DNA from: Cydia pomonella
Lineage: Eukaryota > Arthropoda > Insecta > Lepidoptera > Tortricidae
Length of the DNA stretch: 64,000 nt
Direction: 5' to 3'
Assembly (NCBI RefSeq): GCF_033807575.1
Contig: NC_084725.1
Location: forward strand, 11,877,001 to 11,941,000
In this document: positions 52,142 to 63,740 of the stretch, piece after piece
Layout of the letters: each line of letters starts with the position of its first letter
How positions within the stretch are numbered: the first letter of the stretch is position 1
Made by a program: the position numbers and the translations under genes
The notes under the pieces: model-generated
The model's database searches: none
The model's input: the letters and a program-made list of their open reading frames with translations, nothing else
What the model was told of the DNA's origin: nothing

Positions 52142-53142
52142 TCACCAATCACCAGTGTGTATTTTTGAATGCATTTTTAAGTGTGCATCTTGCTTATAAG
52201 CCTTTTTACATATTTCACAAACAAAAGGTTTTTCGCCCGTGTGTACTCGTTGGTGCCTCGTCAGGGCCCAGTTGCCCGTAAACGTTTTGTTGCATATGTT
52301 GCAAGCATATTGCGCCTTTACCCCGTTGTGGATGCGTTTTTGCGATTCTAAACTTCCCGAACTTCTTAACTTCTTCTTTTCGCAACGTTCGCAGGAGTAC
52401 GGTGTCTCTCCAGTATGTGATCGTTTATGTTTCATTAATTGAGTTGACCTTCTGAATTGCATTGAACACATATTGCAGGCGTAAGGTCTATCCCCCGTAT
52501 GTGTGAGTTTATGATCCTTTAAATGGCATTTTTGTGTAAACTTTTTATTACACACCTCACATGAAAAGTTTTTTATGCCGGTGTGTAATTGTTCATGTCT
52601 GTTTAAAACGCTTATTCTCGAAAACCCCTTTTTACATATTTTGCAGACATGAGGTTTTTGGCCGCTGTGAGTTTTCTCAGTGTGGACGCGTATGTGCGAC
52701 ATCAAACTCCCCGAATCTCTAAACTTCTTTTCGCAATATTCGCAGGAGTATGGTGTCTCTCCAGTATGTTTTCGTTTATGTATAATTAAATAATGTTTTT
52801 GTGTGTACCGCTTTGGACACATGTCACAGGCGTATGGCCTCTCCCCCGTGTGTGTGAGTATATGTATCTTTAAACTACTCTTTTGAGTGAAGTGTTTATC
52901 ACACGTCTCACATGAAAAGTTTTTTGCGCCAGTGTGTGATAATTCATGTCTGTTTAAAGCACTCGGCTTTGAAAACACTTTTATACATATATTACATGGA
53001 TACACCTTATTTTTATATTTCGAATGCATCTTCATATGATGAACCAAGAAATGTTTTCGTTGATATACTTTGCCGCAAATGTCACACTCATATTTGAGTT
53101 GCTCCGCGGTGTCCAGGCCACAGGCAAACAGTCTCGGTTCAT
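52142..53142 (-). CDS. ZNF-B: C2H2 zinc-finger protein, terminal exon
   Basis: Runs from the acceptor TTTGTTTCAG to TGA. With exons at 56177 and 57215 the total is 1404 nt (467 aa). Eleven fingers can be counted. Fingers 2-5 (KVFSKPSALNRH, KHFTQKSSLKIH, KRYTQKHYLIIH, KKFRDSGSLMSH) and 6-9 (KGFSRISVLNRH, KKFTQKCHLKDH, MQFRRSTQLMKH, KKLRSSGSLESQ) look like a duplicated four-finger module. ZNF-A has one such module. Finger 9 is damaged: an extra residue, and Gln for the first His (SLESQKRIH). It is an expected nuclear DNA-binding protein; the target is unknown. The upstream in-frame ATG at 53197 lies in intron and is not used. Confidence 0.92.
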
Positions 53143-53327
53143 CTGAAACAAATACAATTAAGCAGATGGGACTGGCAGCATGAGAAACGTTTATCATGTT
53201 TAGCCAAACTGGTATCAGCCGATTTATTTCAAATTTTGTTTAACGGGTTTCTTAGGATTTTTTTTATTTTTTATTATAGCCTTTTTGTCATGGCACCCAA
53301 ATGCTGTTTATTTGCTTTACTTAAAAA

Positions 53328-53552
53328 TAAATAAATATTATAGGACATTAATTACACAAATTGACTAAGTCCCACAGTAAGCTCAATAAGGCTTGTGTTG
53401 AGGGTACTTAGACAACGATATATATAATATGTAAATAATTATAAATACTTAAATACATAGAAAACACCCATGACTCAGGAACAAATATCCATGCTCATCA
53501 CAAGAATAAATGCCGGTAATGTCACTACCCACTAGGCCAAACCGGTCGTCGA
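53328..53552 (-). repeat. SINE-B, reversed
   Basis: TTGACTAAGTCCCACAGTAA, CATGACTCAGGAACAAATAT and CCACTAGGCCAAACCGGTCG. The B-box part is deleted. Confidence 0.75.
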
Positions 53553-53589
53553 AATATATACAAAACTACCTAACCGCACACATCTTTTT

Positions 53590-53760
53590 GATTAAGTTCC
53601 GTCCGAAAGCCACTTTTTTCACAACTTTTTTAAATTCGCCTTTAGCGATACGACCGATTAACACCGTCGAAGAGAAGACGGTAAGGAATTCCATAATTTA
53701 ACAGAGTACACAGTAAAAGACTTGTCATAGGATCGGTGTTTGTGAGTTTAGCTCAGCACC
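53590..53760 (-). repeat. LINE 3' coding scrap
   Basis: The reverse of AATTCGCCTTTAGCGATACG and GAATTCCATAATTTAACAGA resembles the C-terminal RT scrap region at 42416-42655 (TAxSVKLWN-type). It is very short; low certainty. Confidence 0.35.
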
Positions 53761-53841
53761 AGTTTAGCTGTTTTTGAGTTATCGCAAAAAGTTTCCCCAT
53801 TCATAGCAAAAAGACGTACATCCACAGTTAAACGTTATTAG

Positions 53842-54205
53842 TTATTTGGACCCGGGTATGTCCTTAAACTACGTCCAAAAGAGAGGTATGGGCAATGTGA
53901 ATGTCATCTCGCCTTGTGTGGTTGGGCACAGCACAGCAGATGTCATTCCAGATCTAGAGCAGAGCCCAACTGGGGAAGTACCTCCACCTTACAGAAAACC
54001 GCAGCCAAATAACACTTGACCCTACTCATAGTGTTGTGTTCCTGCCGGTGAGTAAGGTTGACAGAGCTCAACGAGGGGGGTGGGGTTAGGGTCGGCAACG
54101 CGCATGTAACTCCTCTGGAGTTGCAAGTGTATAGGCTACGGAGACTGCTTACCATCAGGCAGGCCGCATGCTTGTTTGCCACCGACGTAGTATAAAAAAA
54201 AAAAA
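53842..54205 (+). repeat. SINE/LINE-tail repeat, long copy
   Basis: Nearly the same sequence as 63388-63740 over its whole length. It begins GGACCCGGGTATGTCCTTAA, continues AGAGCAGAGCCCAACTGGGG and GTGTTGTGTTCCTGCCGGTG, and ends GCCACCGACGTAGTATAAAA. The poly(A) end points to retroposition. Shorter copies are at 2285 and 37625. Confidence 0.75.
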
Positions 54206-54669
54206 AAATTGTTATTACGACATCAAATGGGTTGTTAAAGTTATTTGGCATTATTCATGTAAATAAGCTAAAATTTAAAATAAAAATTGGCTTATTTTAC
54301 TCATTCTATTTTTGATTGATATTTAATTTGTCTAAAACAGTTTCATTGTCTGTATGAGTAAAACCGTTGACTATTGGCAGTTTTAGAACGAAAGAGTAAA
54401 CTTTAAAAAGTAAGAGGCAATCCCGCTAATTTTATATTCATATTCGTTGATTGCACTCATGTATACACGATGCATTATGTCAAGGACTTATTGTTATACT
54501 TTACTTTTTCATGCTTTAATGAACCAAATCATTTTAAAATTGCTGCACTTTGCTAAAATATGTGTTTTATTTATTTGTATAGCAATCTAAATGTTGTTCG
54601 CTATGGGATATTTATTTATCTTTACACATGCAGGGTCCGATTGCAAGTAAGTCTGTTACTTTAGTAGGC

Positions 54670-54783
54670 CTAGCACATCATTGGCTCGATAGTAGGTATC
54701 TCGCGGCGAGATAGACTACCCGACTAAAGAGGGAAGGGTAATTTATCTCGCCGCGAGATACTGTCGCGCCAATTATGTGCTAG
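54670..54783. mobile_element. Palindromic MITE
   Basis: CTAGCACATCATTGGCTCGA...GGTATCTCGCGGCGAGATA pairs with TATCTCGCCGCGAGATACTG...CCAATTATGTGCTAG. The arms are about 45 bp. Confidence 0.75.
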
Positions 54784-54819
54784 CCCGGGTGATTATGCTA
54801 ATTTGCTTCTTTGTCGGAA

Positions 54820-55615
54820 GAGTAACTACGGAACCCTACACTGAGCATGGCCCGACATGCTTTTGACGGTTTGCAAATGGCAAAAACCGGAACCCTTATG
54901 GATTCGTCATGTCCGTCTATCTGTCCGTTTATGTCACAGCCACTTTTTTCCGAAATTATAAGAACTATACTGTTGGAACTTGGTAAGTAGATGTATTATG
55001 TGAACCACATTAAGATTTTCACACAAAAATAGAAAAAAAAACAATAAAATTTGGGGGTTCCCCATACTTAGAACTAAAATCAATCTATCTAGTAAGTAGT
55101 TTTTTTTTAATACGTCATAAAATTAAAAAAAAAAAAAATATTTTCATCAAACCCATACGTGTGGGGTATCTATGGATAGGTCTTTAAAAAAATCTAGTAG
55201 TTTTTCTTTAATACGTTATAAAATGGTACGGAACCCTTCATGGGCGAGTCCGACTCGCACTTGGCTGCTTTTTATTAGGGTTCCGTAGCCAAATGGCAAA
55301 AAACGGAACCCTTATAGATTCGTCATGTCCGTCTGTCTGTCCGATTATGTCAGAGCCACTTTTTTCCGAAACTATAAGAGCTATACTGATCAAACTTGGT
55401 AAGTAGATGTATTCTAGCCGTAGCCAAATGGCAAAAAACGGAACCCTAAAAAGGTAGTTTTAATGTGTCTGGGTTAGCGTTATTCATAACTATTCCGAAT
55501 TTCAAACCAACAGCTTAAGTGGTTCTCGAGATATTTTGCGATGTAGACGGACGGGCAGGGTCGCACCATAAGGGTTCCTTTTGTACCTGTTTGGTACGGA
55601 ACCCTAAAAATGGCA
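54820..55615. repeat. Cluster of GGGTTCCGTA fold-back-family pieces
   Basis: Three or more partial copies: GGAACCCTTATGGATTCGTC, then AATACGTCATAAAATT, then GGTACGGAACCCTTCATGGG, and TTAGGGTTCCGTAGCCAAAT repeated, ending GGTACGGAACCCTAAAAATG. The pieces repeat each other (AGCCACTTTTTTCCGAAA twice), suggesting serial insertion or duplication. Confidence 0.65.
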
Positions 55616-55841
55616 GAAATTGGCAGGATTTAAGCGATCAATTTTGAGTTCACTATGAAGTCAAAGCTCATCGCGAGGTCTACAGCTCACAGAGCCACTA
55701 GTTATGAATGAAGTGTTTATAATTAGGTATTTTCCTGATATGAAATTCTTCTAGAAAATACAGGCACTACACATTAGCTCCTAGTATCATTAAATTTATC
55801 TGAAAAAGTTACAGGAAAAATCAAAGTCATGGACGACTCAC

Positions 55842-56177
55842 CACTCAGCCGTGCCTTGTGGGGCGCCTGCACTGACTCCGGGCCCAGCACAAGCTCATCC
55901 TTGACCACACAGGTCTCATACAGCTCCTCCAGTGTGGGCACTGCCTTCACATCCATTGTTACTTTCTTCGTATTTTGACCATCCTCAATGTCTGGAGCTT
56001 CCTTTTTATCTACATTTTCTTCCTCCATTTCTATTTCTACTTTTATATCTATAGTTTTCTCAATAAAATCAATTTCTTTGTCTAAAAAATTCTCAGATTC
56101 ATCCATTGCATTTCGAACTTCTTTTTTGTGCAGTACAGACATAGTATCTGAAGACTGCCCGGCCTCTGTGACATGCC
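55842..56177 (-). CDS. ZNF-B exon 2, acidic linker
   Basis: A 336-nt exon, TTGACAG to AGTG|GTGAGT in reverse, phase 1 to 1. It encodes GHVTEAGQSSDTMSVLHKKE, IDFIEKTIDIKVEIEMEEEN, DKKEAPDIED and VVKDELVLGPESVQAPHK. Conservation with ZNF-A exon 2 (GQSSDTM, DKKEAP, VVKDELVL) shows a shared origin. I-K-V-E and V-K-D-E fit the sumoylation pattern. Confidence 0.82.
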
Positions 56178-57148
56178 CTGTCAACCACACAAGTAAATGT
56201 TATAGGTTATTTTGGATAAACATTTCAAGACTTAAATGTTTTAATCATAAAAGGAGGACTTACTTATTTTCACATTTATCAACTTTACCTAATCCCATGT
56301 ATTGCCTCTACTGGTACTCACACATAATCCATTATTGACAAGGCTTTTTAAGTTTAAAATTAAATGAATATGCACATACAGGACTCATACACATTTAGAA
56401 GGTACCTAAGTATCCTAGCTATCTTACTACTGAACTGCATCTGAATAATGCCTTGATTAATAACCTGACATGTAATATTTATTATATTATAAATAAATGA
56501 CTATGACAACATTATTTCTTTGGCTAAAATAAATGTTTAGTGACTTTGCCAAACTATGTGCATAGACCAACGAACTATGCACAGACTAGTTATTGGCGGT
56601 ACTCAAGATATGTGGTGTAAAGTTGTGCATTTGAATTAGGTTTAAAGATCCTAATTTCTTATACTATAAATATTATAATACTAGTGGCTGTGAGCTGTAG
56701 ACCTCGCAATTAGCTTAAGAATATAAAATTACTTTTTGTTGAGTTATCACAGTGTACTTACAACACTTTCAATCAATTACTGAATTAATTTTACAAAAGG
56801 CAATAAAGCAAGCAAATTTCCAATTTCAAAATTCAATCACAACAATATTGTTTACCTAAAAAAAAAAAAATTCAACCTACAAGGCTTATAATCATTAAGC
56901 GTTGTATTAAGAATAGTTAACAAGCAAACTTGTATATACATACAAGTTTGCTTGTTAACTATTATTATTATTAGGTAAACAACTACACACAAGTTTGCGT
57001 GGGATTCCTAAGACATTGAGTACCGGGAAGCGGGTTCTATGTTCGTAGTCGCTTCCCTCTACAAAGCGGGAAAACGCTGGAATCGGCTACGAGCGTAGCG
57101 CTACGAAAACGTTGGTAGCGAATGTGCTAATACATCTCATACACTCAC
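56178..57148. other. ZNF-B intron 1 with a perfect hairpin
   Basis: At 56912-56963, arms of 24 nt (AATAGTTAACAAGCAAACTT, then GTAT) pair perfectly across a 4-nt loop. Otherwise AT-rich with no gene. Confidence 0.6.
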
Positions 57149-57215
57149 CGTGGCCGTCGGAGTCGAATTCGAGCTCGTCCTCGCACGAGGGCTCCACTTT
57201 CACCCACACTTCCAT
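57149..57215 (-). CDS. ZNF-B exon 1
   Basis: ATG at 57213-57215 gives MEVWVKVEPSCEDELEFDSD and GH, ending in phase 1 at CACG|GTGAGT. It matches the ZNF-A exon 1 start and border. The V-K-V-E tetrapeptide again fits the sumoylation pattern. Confidence 0.82.
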
Positions 57216-58247
57216 TCCTGTCTGATGATAGACGAGTTAATGAAACTCGGTCGGTACTTTAGATATCGAGATCTTCACAATGGAGTGATGCTCATGCTCA
57301 GTCTCCACTTAGTTACTTTGTAAATTAACGACAGAAACAAGAATTGTTGAATCAATTAACAGAAGTTGAGTAACCAAGTAATTCATTCATAGAAAATAGA
57401 ATACTACGTTAAAATATAATATTTATTATTTTGCCTTCAGCCCGGCCCCCAGTCGCTGACTCTGATCAAAGAGCATATAATAATTTCGGGGGCGCGAATT
57501 TTTATCAAACACAAGGTTGCTAATCCAAATGAGAATGTAGGAACGATAGTAAATTTATATGTAAAGAAAAATCAAAACATATATTACTACGATTCTGATC
57601 TGCTGTTTCACGTTCCAGTACACGCATACACGAATCACGTAAAAATGTCTCGTTACTTTCGTTCAGCTCAATGTCATTCAAGGTTCTGTGGGCCTACCGC
57701 GAAAACCGAATTTCGCAAATTGAGGGGATCTTTCTCTTTTATTCTCACTAAGACGTAATTAGAGTGACAGAGAAAAATGCCCGCAATTGACAAACTTCGA
57801 TTTTCCCGGGGCCAAGTGCCTTGCCGCAAACTAAATCCGATCCTGACACTTCGGCGCCATCTTGCCGCGAACCAAACTGCGAAATCACCGTGAAGTTGTG
57901 CGGGTGTGGAGTCTACGTCAACGTCGCGGTATGTTCGCTCCGCGAAGTCGCGCCGCGATTCACGCGCATAGTCTAGAGGGGGCTTTAGGTTTTCCGATTA
58001 ATATTATTTAGGAACGCACCCAAAACTAATTTACAGTAAACTTTGTACTGCGTACTCAAACTTGAATTTGCATACTATTTTTAAGAGGTGCGCATAACGG
58101 AACGCAAAACCCATCTGGCAACACTGACATCATTACAATTCAATAATTTCAAAGTTTTTCGCAACTTCCACAGTAGAGCGAGGTGGTTGTTTATTTTATA
58201 TAATATCAACTTACACATAATAATTTTCAACTTGCTATCTGCGAAAA
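57216..58247. other. Upstream of ZNF-B and of the piggyBac-derived gene
   Basis: The two genes are divergent across this about 1-kb region, so it may hold both promoters. About 57690-57850 resembles a fold-back repeat (AAACCGAATTTCGCAAATTG against CAATTGACAAACTTCG), with a relative near 20400-20530. No clear TATA box was seen. Confidence 0.4.
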
Positions 58248-58353
58248 ATGGAAACAGCGAATGTGAAGGCGGAATCCTCGCAGGAGGATACACACGACGT
58301 CGAAAACGAAGACGAGATCACGTCGAAGATCGCAGAACCGCCAAACGGCCATG
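58248..58353 (+). CDS. piggyBac-derived gene, 5' exon
   Basis: ATG and 34 further codons (METANVKAESSQEDTHDVEN, EDEITSKIAEPPNGH) end in phase 1 at CATG|GTAAGT. Spliced to 59340 the junction codon is GAT, giving an uninterrupted acidic N-terminus of the kind seen in piggyBac transposases. Frame, donor and acceptor all agree. It may instead belong to a neighbouring host gene, but no other partner is visible. Confidence 0.65.
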
Positions 58354-59339
58354 GTAAGTCACTTGTATATTTCTGACTTGTCGAAATCAAACGGATTCGT
58401 ATTCAATCATGTTATAGTATAGCCTCCGCCTGCGCACGGTCCTTCGCGCCGCGCTTCCAGTAGGAGTGTACAAAAGGGAGGGTACATTTCTGTTGATTTC
58501 AGCGCACCATGGCCCTGGGACTGCTCTTGCAGACTCAGGTACACCCTCCTTACGATCCGCGTACAACAGCTATATTTATTAGTTTTAAAACGCTGTCGGG
58601 CGTCTGCCACCGCCCCGGCGTTTCTGCTGGTCACTGGCAACTAGGACGCTGCCAGCGTATCGGCGCAGGTAGCGTCCCACACCAGCGCACGGCCCATCCT
58701 GTCCTGCCATCCTGACATCCCGTCGGGGCGCTTGCCATCGTCCCGCACGATCTGGGGCAAATATAAATATGTTATATTTATATTGGTATGGATTATTTTA
58801 TGGTTATATTTTTATTTATATATATTTGTATCAATGTGTATTCAAAACTTGCATTTCATTAATGTCAGTGATGGTACACTCTTGTTTTCTCTCATTTCCT
58901 CAAAGGTTAACTGGAAGAGATCCCATACAGGGATAAGGTCGCTTTGTTGTATTTAATTTACTCTGTAACTGTGTTTTTCGTGATTTTATTTCTAATATGT
59001 ACAATAAAGTATACACATACATATATACTATAGCGAACATGATCGGTCTAGCTGTGTTGAGTTATTGCAAAAAATCTTCTCTTAGTAAAAAGACGGACAA
59101 AGCGATGCGAAGGTACTCCCTTAGTCCCTTTGCTTGTAATGTAAGACATGCTCTTGGCCAATTTTTTTCTATTCTCTCTTCAATTATAGTCTCAAGTATT
59201 GTGCCGTGTTGACCTGCCCCAACCTATTTCGCCTTCTGTTGTCAATCTTTCTTAATAGAGATCTCTTCCCATCTTCCAAATTTAATACATCCGTGTTTAT
59301 TCTCATTCATTTTTATGATGCATTTTCTTTATATTTCAG
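58354..59339 (+). other. Intron of the piggyBac-derived gene with LINE pieces
   Basis: 58650-58745 is a minus-oriented scrap of the LINE family at 24428-25345 (GTAGCGTCCCACACCAGC, GTCGGGGCGCTTGCCATCGT). 58775-59030 is the LINE tail also seen at 41270-41540. The acceptor ATATTTCAG closes it. Confidence 0.6.
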
Positions 59340-60708
59340 ATTCTTGCAGCGAACAAGATTCGTCAGACAGTTCGGACATCTCTGACTTTTTAGAGTCAGA
59401 AACAGACTCCGAGCCAGTGTGGGACAGTGAATCAGAGTCTGACGACGAAGAACCGTCCTCTCCTGTGTCTTCGGCCTCAACAGCTTCGTCAGAAATGTGG
59501 AGCGACGACGCGCTAATTGCCAAGGTGTGTGCTTTCCAATTGCAACCTGGGCTTAAGGAAATTGCGTCAAAATCTCCTGTAGATTTTTTAAACTTGATGT
59601 TCCAAAAACCGTTATTTGAAAGTTTAGTAAAAAATATTAACAAGCACGGAACAAAACTGCTGAACGAAAACAGCATACAAGAATGGAATGATGTGACAAT
59701 AAAAGAGTTCCACGTCTTTTTAGGATCAATTCTGAACGTCGGAACTATAAACACGACCGTAGCGGCAGACTTCTGGAACGAAGCTCGAGGCGTATTCCTT
59801 CCTAAAAATTATATGACTGAAAAGAGATTTTTGATGATACTTAAATGTCTCAATTTCGCAGAAGACATCCCTGAGAAAAAAAATAGAATGTCCAAAGTGT
59901 CTTTAATAGTCAAATACTTTAACGATGTGATGAAAAAGGTGGTTACTCCTGAAAAGACACTGTGCATAGATGAATCGATTGGCCCGTTTCATGAACATTT
60001 ATACTTATTGTCAGATCAACACGGTCTTGTGCATAAATTATTAGTTTACAAAGGCATTGGTGAGGACGAGTTAGAAGAAATGACGAAACGCGAGATTGAT
60101 AATTTTATCCATGCTCGCGGTAATGAAGTTGTGAAAAAATTGCTCGAAGATAAACTTGATGTCGGCCATTCCGTGTACATGGACAGTGATTACAACTCTT
60201 TAGGACTTGCAAAGTTCTTAGTAGCTCGAAACACACATGTAACTGGAACTTTGAAACGCAAAAGAGAAGGAAACCCACCAGAAATAATCGAGAAAGAGCT
60301 GAACATAGGCGACAAAATTACTAAATACAAGATGGTATCAGTGTTATTATATGGAAAGAGAATGTTGATCACCATGTTGTAATGATATCTTCAGAGCACG
60401 GCAGCGAATGGCGGGAACACGTCAACAAATATAAGCAATCTATAAAAAAACCAGCGTGTGTCTGGGAATTCAAGCAATACAGGGATGGCGTAAGAACACA
60501 TGATGAAATGATGTCGGACTATTATTACATGCCGGAGAAACTGGCGTGGCACAAGAGAGTAGGGATACATATATTTCAGATGTTACTTCTGAATGCTTAT
60601 AATTTATACAAAAGGTACGGGGAAAAGCCACCACTTAAGCGATTCCTGAAGTTCAGACAGGTTGTGATTGGTCATCTTCTATCAGGTGGTGATTCAGACT
60701 CAGTTTAA
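59340..60708 (+). pseudogene. piggyBac transposase-like, frameshifted and internally deleted
   Basis: An acidic Ser/Asp-rich start (SDSSDISDFLESETDSEP) leads to a DDE_Tnp_1_7-type body: IKEFHVFLGSIL, EKRFLMILKCLNF, then TLCIDESIGPF with the first catalytic Asp. Sequence expected after DES..PF (the R-x-x-x-K-P-H-K-W-G-like block) is missing, about 30 residues. It resumes at GLVHKLLVYKG, VYMDSDYNSLGLAKFL and TGTLKRKREGNPPEI. The frame ends at 60382; the rest (YKQSIKKPACVWEFKQYRDG, DEMMSDYYYMPEKLAWHKR) follows in another frame to 60708. The C-terminal Cys-rich finger is absent. No TTAA-flanked TIRs were found. It is probably a dead copy, or less likely a host gene with a sequence error. Confidence 0.8.
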
Positions 60709-60779
60709 TTTATGATTTAGTTTAATTTTACATATAAATATGTTTTATTTCAGTTATAAAAATTAGTAATATGTTTATT

Positions 60780-60870
60780 TATTTATTTTATTTCAAACTT
60801 TATTGCACATAAAAAAGAGTACAACAGGCGGACTTAATGCCAATAGGCATTCTCTATCAGTCAACCATAA
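60780..60870 (-). repeat. LINE tail, reversed
   Basis: ATTTATTTATTTTATTTCAA, TTTATTGCACATAAAAAAGA and GGACTTAATGCCAATAGGCA read in reverse as a LINE 3' tail ending AATAAA(TAAA)n. Confidence 0.5.
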
Positions 60871-60966
60871 GATGTTAAGTTTTTAAAACAGGTATAAATA
60901 AGAAAACATTATTTTCTTCTGTTATAAATATAAGATTATGATTGGATCAGAGTATAAGATTTAAAA

Positions 60967-61280
60967 AAGCGCTGGTGGCCTAGCAGTAAGAGCGTGCGAC
61001 TTGCAATCCGGAGGTCGCGGGTTCAAACCCCGGCTCGTACCAATGAGTTTTTCGGAACTTATGTACGAAATGTTATTTGATATTTACCAGTCGCTTTTCG
61101 GTAAAGGAAAACATCGTGAGGAAACCCGACTAATCCCAACAAGGCCTAGTTTTACCCTCTGGGTTGGAAGGTCAGATGGCAGTCGCTTTCGTAAAAACTA
61201 GTGCCTACGCCAAATCTTGGGATTACTTGTCAAAGCGGACCCCAGGCTCCATTGAGCCGTGGCAATTGCAAGCCGTGTTC
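60967..61280 (+). repeat. tRNA-derived SINE, family A (best copy)
   Basis: GCGCTGGTGGCCTAGCAGTA (A-box side), GACTTGCAATCCGGAGGTCG, GGGTTCAAACCCCGG (B-box), CGTGAGGAAACCCGACTAAT, GGCAGTCGCTTTCGTAAAAA and GCGGACCCCAGGCTCC. Copies are at 6105 (+), 16685 (part) and 21095 (-). Confidence 0.8.
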
Positions 61281-63387
61281 GCTCGATATATTCTAGGTCC
61301 TCTTGTATCAGAATCGCCACTCCCCCTCCAGGTCGGTCAAAACGATGATATAACGCTGCAAACTCGTAGCCGCTAATGTTTATGAAACTTTTGCGCTTCC
61401 GATATCCATGTTTCGTTGTAGGCTGTGCGTGTGTGCGTAGATGTGAGAGCCGCGCGGATTGTCGAAAGTCAGTGGTAGGACGGTTAACGATTATTTTTGA
61501 AACTATTTTGCTTCTAGTTCATGCATTTCTTATCCGATTTCAATAATGTTTCCACTATCACAAAGCACTGAGTAACCACTACATAACAGTATATAAAACA
61601 CATAAAAACTTGAAAAATGTTAGTTTTTCGATTTAAATTCGCGGAGAGCTCTGACACAGTGACTTTACTCGATGGCGCGCGCGCGCGCCTTCTCAGTTAG
61701 ACCGGCGAACAGCGCGGTCGTACCGTGTGATGTTTGTGTTGACGAACCGTTGGAAATACATTATATCGTATGATTTACTGAGGTAAATACATTACTTTAC
61801 AGTTGCCACCCGTGTAGGCCTGTATCAGTGGATGCTATGGAAGCAGTCTTGGTCGCACTTTTGATATTTGACAGGCAATCTTGTACCTACATTCTAGACC
61901 TCGTTGCGACTCTCTCAGGGCCAAACAGAATCTTGTCAAGTCAGTGCAAGCTCAGCGTGGTCGTGTCTATCTCGGAACATAATGAATTGGAAATGAAAAA
62001 CATAGTTATTTTTCTATAATTTTCTATATTATTTGGTACATGATATTAGTCTATCCGTCCAACCATAGGGAGCTATAGGCCCCGCCGTTGACTAAACTTT
62101 AAAATACAAATATGGCGGCACTTCCGGCCAGTATAGTTGCACGATAGACGACATCCACTTAACTACTGTACAACATAAGGTTTAGACTAGTTTTTTTGAC
62201 AGTCAGTCCTAACATGTAGTATTTCGTTTTGGCTAGTCCACTTGAAGTAACAATTCCATAGAATGGTTTACCGTAAAACACTATAATAACTATTTTCTAA
62301 ACGTTACACCCAAACCGAAAGTTCAATTACAACGCGTAACCTACCTCCTAGTACTTTACTTCTTGAGAATAGTAAGCCCTGTTTCTATTATTGTAATTAT
62401 TTGTAATCATAAAAATGTATATAATCTGTTGACCTTTTGAAGATTGAATCTTGAGATGGTTTTAACGACTTTTTCATGTGGTCATTATAGTCTTTTGCGG
62501 CTGTTTTCTTGAAATAAATCAGCCGAAACAAAATACACTCATGGATGTGATCATTGCCTATTTTCATTGATTTCTATAGAGCTAGCTAGCGCAGAATTGA
62601 CCGTCAGAAAAACAAGCCATACATACATCCCCAGAAGCTTAACTCAAATGGCGTAAAAAAGCACGCTACAATACAGATCCATACATAGCTCGGACACAAA
62701 AACACCACATTTAGAAACTGATATTGATATCATATTGATATATTTTACGTTTCCAAATGTGCCTCTAAATAATAAATATATTGTCGGGAGAACGCACTAA
62801 AGTCAAACTCTTGGTATTTCCAAAAATGTATCTACGAATGTATGATGGTATAATAGCACTTATATCGTTTATCATGTCACGCGTCACAAATGATAAAAGC
62901 ACGACATGTTACAGATTTATATATTTGTTTTATTCATTCGAGTCAAAGCACACGTTCTGAAGCCCCACTTCCGACATCGAAAACTGCTATTTTTTTCGCT
63001 CATGCATATTCGAGTGATAGGCAGATAACGATTTTAGACTTCGATGTTGGAGGTAGACACTCTAATCATGTAAGAAATGAAATCGTTTGATTAAGGTGCG
63101 GACTCTCGATAGCCGGTAGATCGTCAACAATTGCGTAAAAAGGCATGAACTTATATTTATTTTAACAGCCATTTCGGTACGACAACGCAGAAAATGAGGC
63201 GATGGATTTTGCGAGTATTTTTTTAATAATTATGAAACTACACGCAGAACGTTATACCGCACCCTTCGTCACGTTTCAAAGCATCGTGCGAAGTCGAGAA
63301 GATAGTTATTAATTATGTTATGTCAACGAAACACATGGACGTATTTGCCAAATCATTCACGTTGCGAGTGACGCAACTTTTGGACCC
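61281..63387. other. Noncoding stretch
   Basis: A short (GC)n run lies at about 61675-61690. No gene, RNA or repeat family was recognised; small open frames here (for example 61828, 62890) have no family features. Confidence 0.5.
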
Positions 63388-63740
63388 GGGTACGTCCTTA
63401 AACTACGTCCACAAGAGAGGTATGGGCATTGTGAATGTCATCTCGCTCTGTGTGGTAGGGCACAGCACAGCGGATGTCATCCCAGATCTAGAGCAGAGCC
63501 CAACTGGGGAAGTACCTCCACCTTACAGAAAACCGCAGCCAAATAACACTTGACCCTACTCATAGTGTTGTGTTCCTGCCGGTGAGTAAGGTTGCCAGAG
63601 CTCAACGAGGGGGGTGGGGTTAGGGTCGGCAACGCGCATGTAACTCCTCTGGAGTTGCAAGTGTACATAGGCTACGGAGACTGCTTACCATCAGGCAGGC
63701 CGCATGCTTGTTTGCCACCGACGTAGTATATAAAAAAAAA
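63388..63740 (+). repeat. SINE/LINE-tail repeat, long copy
   Basis: Near-identical to 53842-54205 over its length, ending CCACCGACGTAGTATATAAA plus poly(A). The high similarity of the two copies suggests recent spread. 63741-64000 has nothing recognised. Confidence 0.75.

Noticed and set aside
60967..61045. Functional tRNA gene
   Set aside because: A- and B-box-like sequences are present, but the same body follows in several copies, so it is a SINE head and not a free tRNA; the cloverleaf is not kept.
61828..63090. Open frames at 61828 and 62890 as small genes
   Set aside because: About 65 codons each, no homolog features, no codon bias visible.
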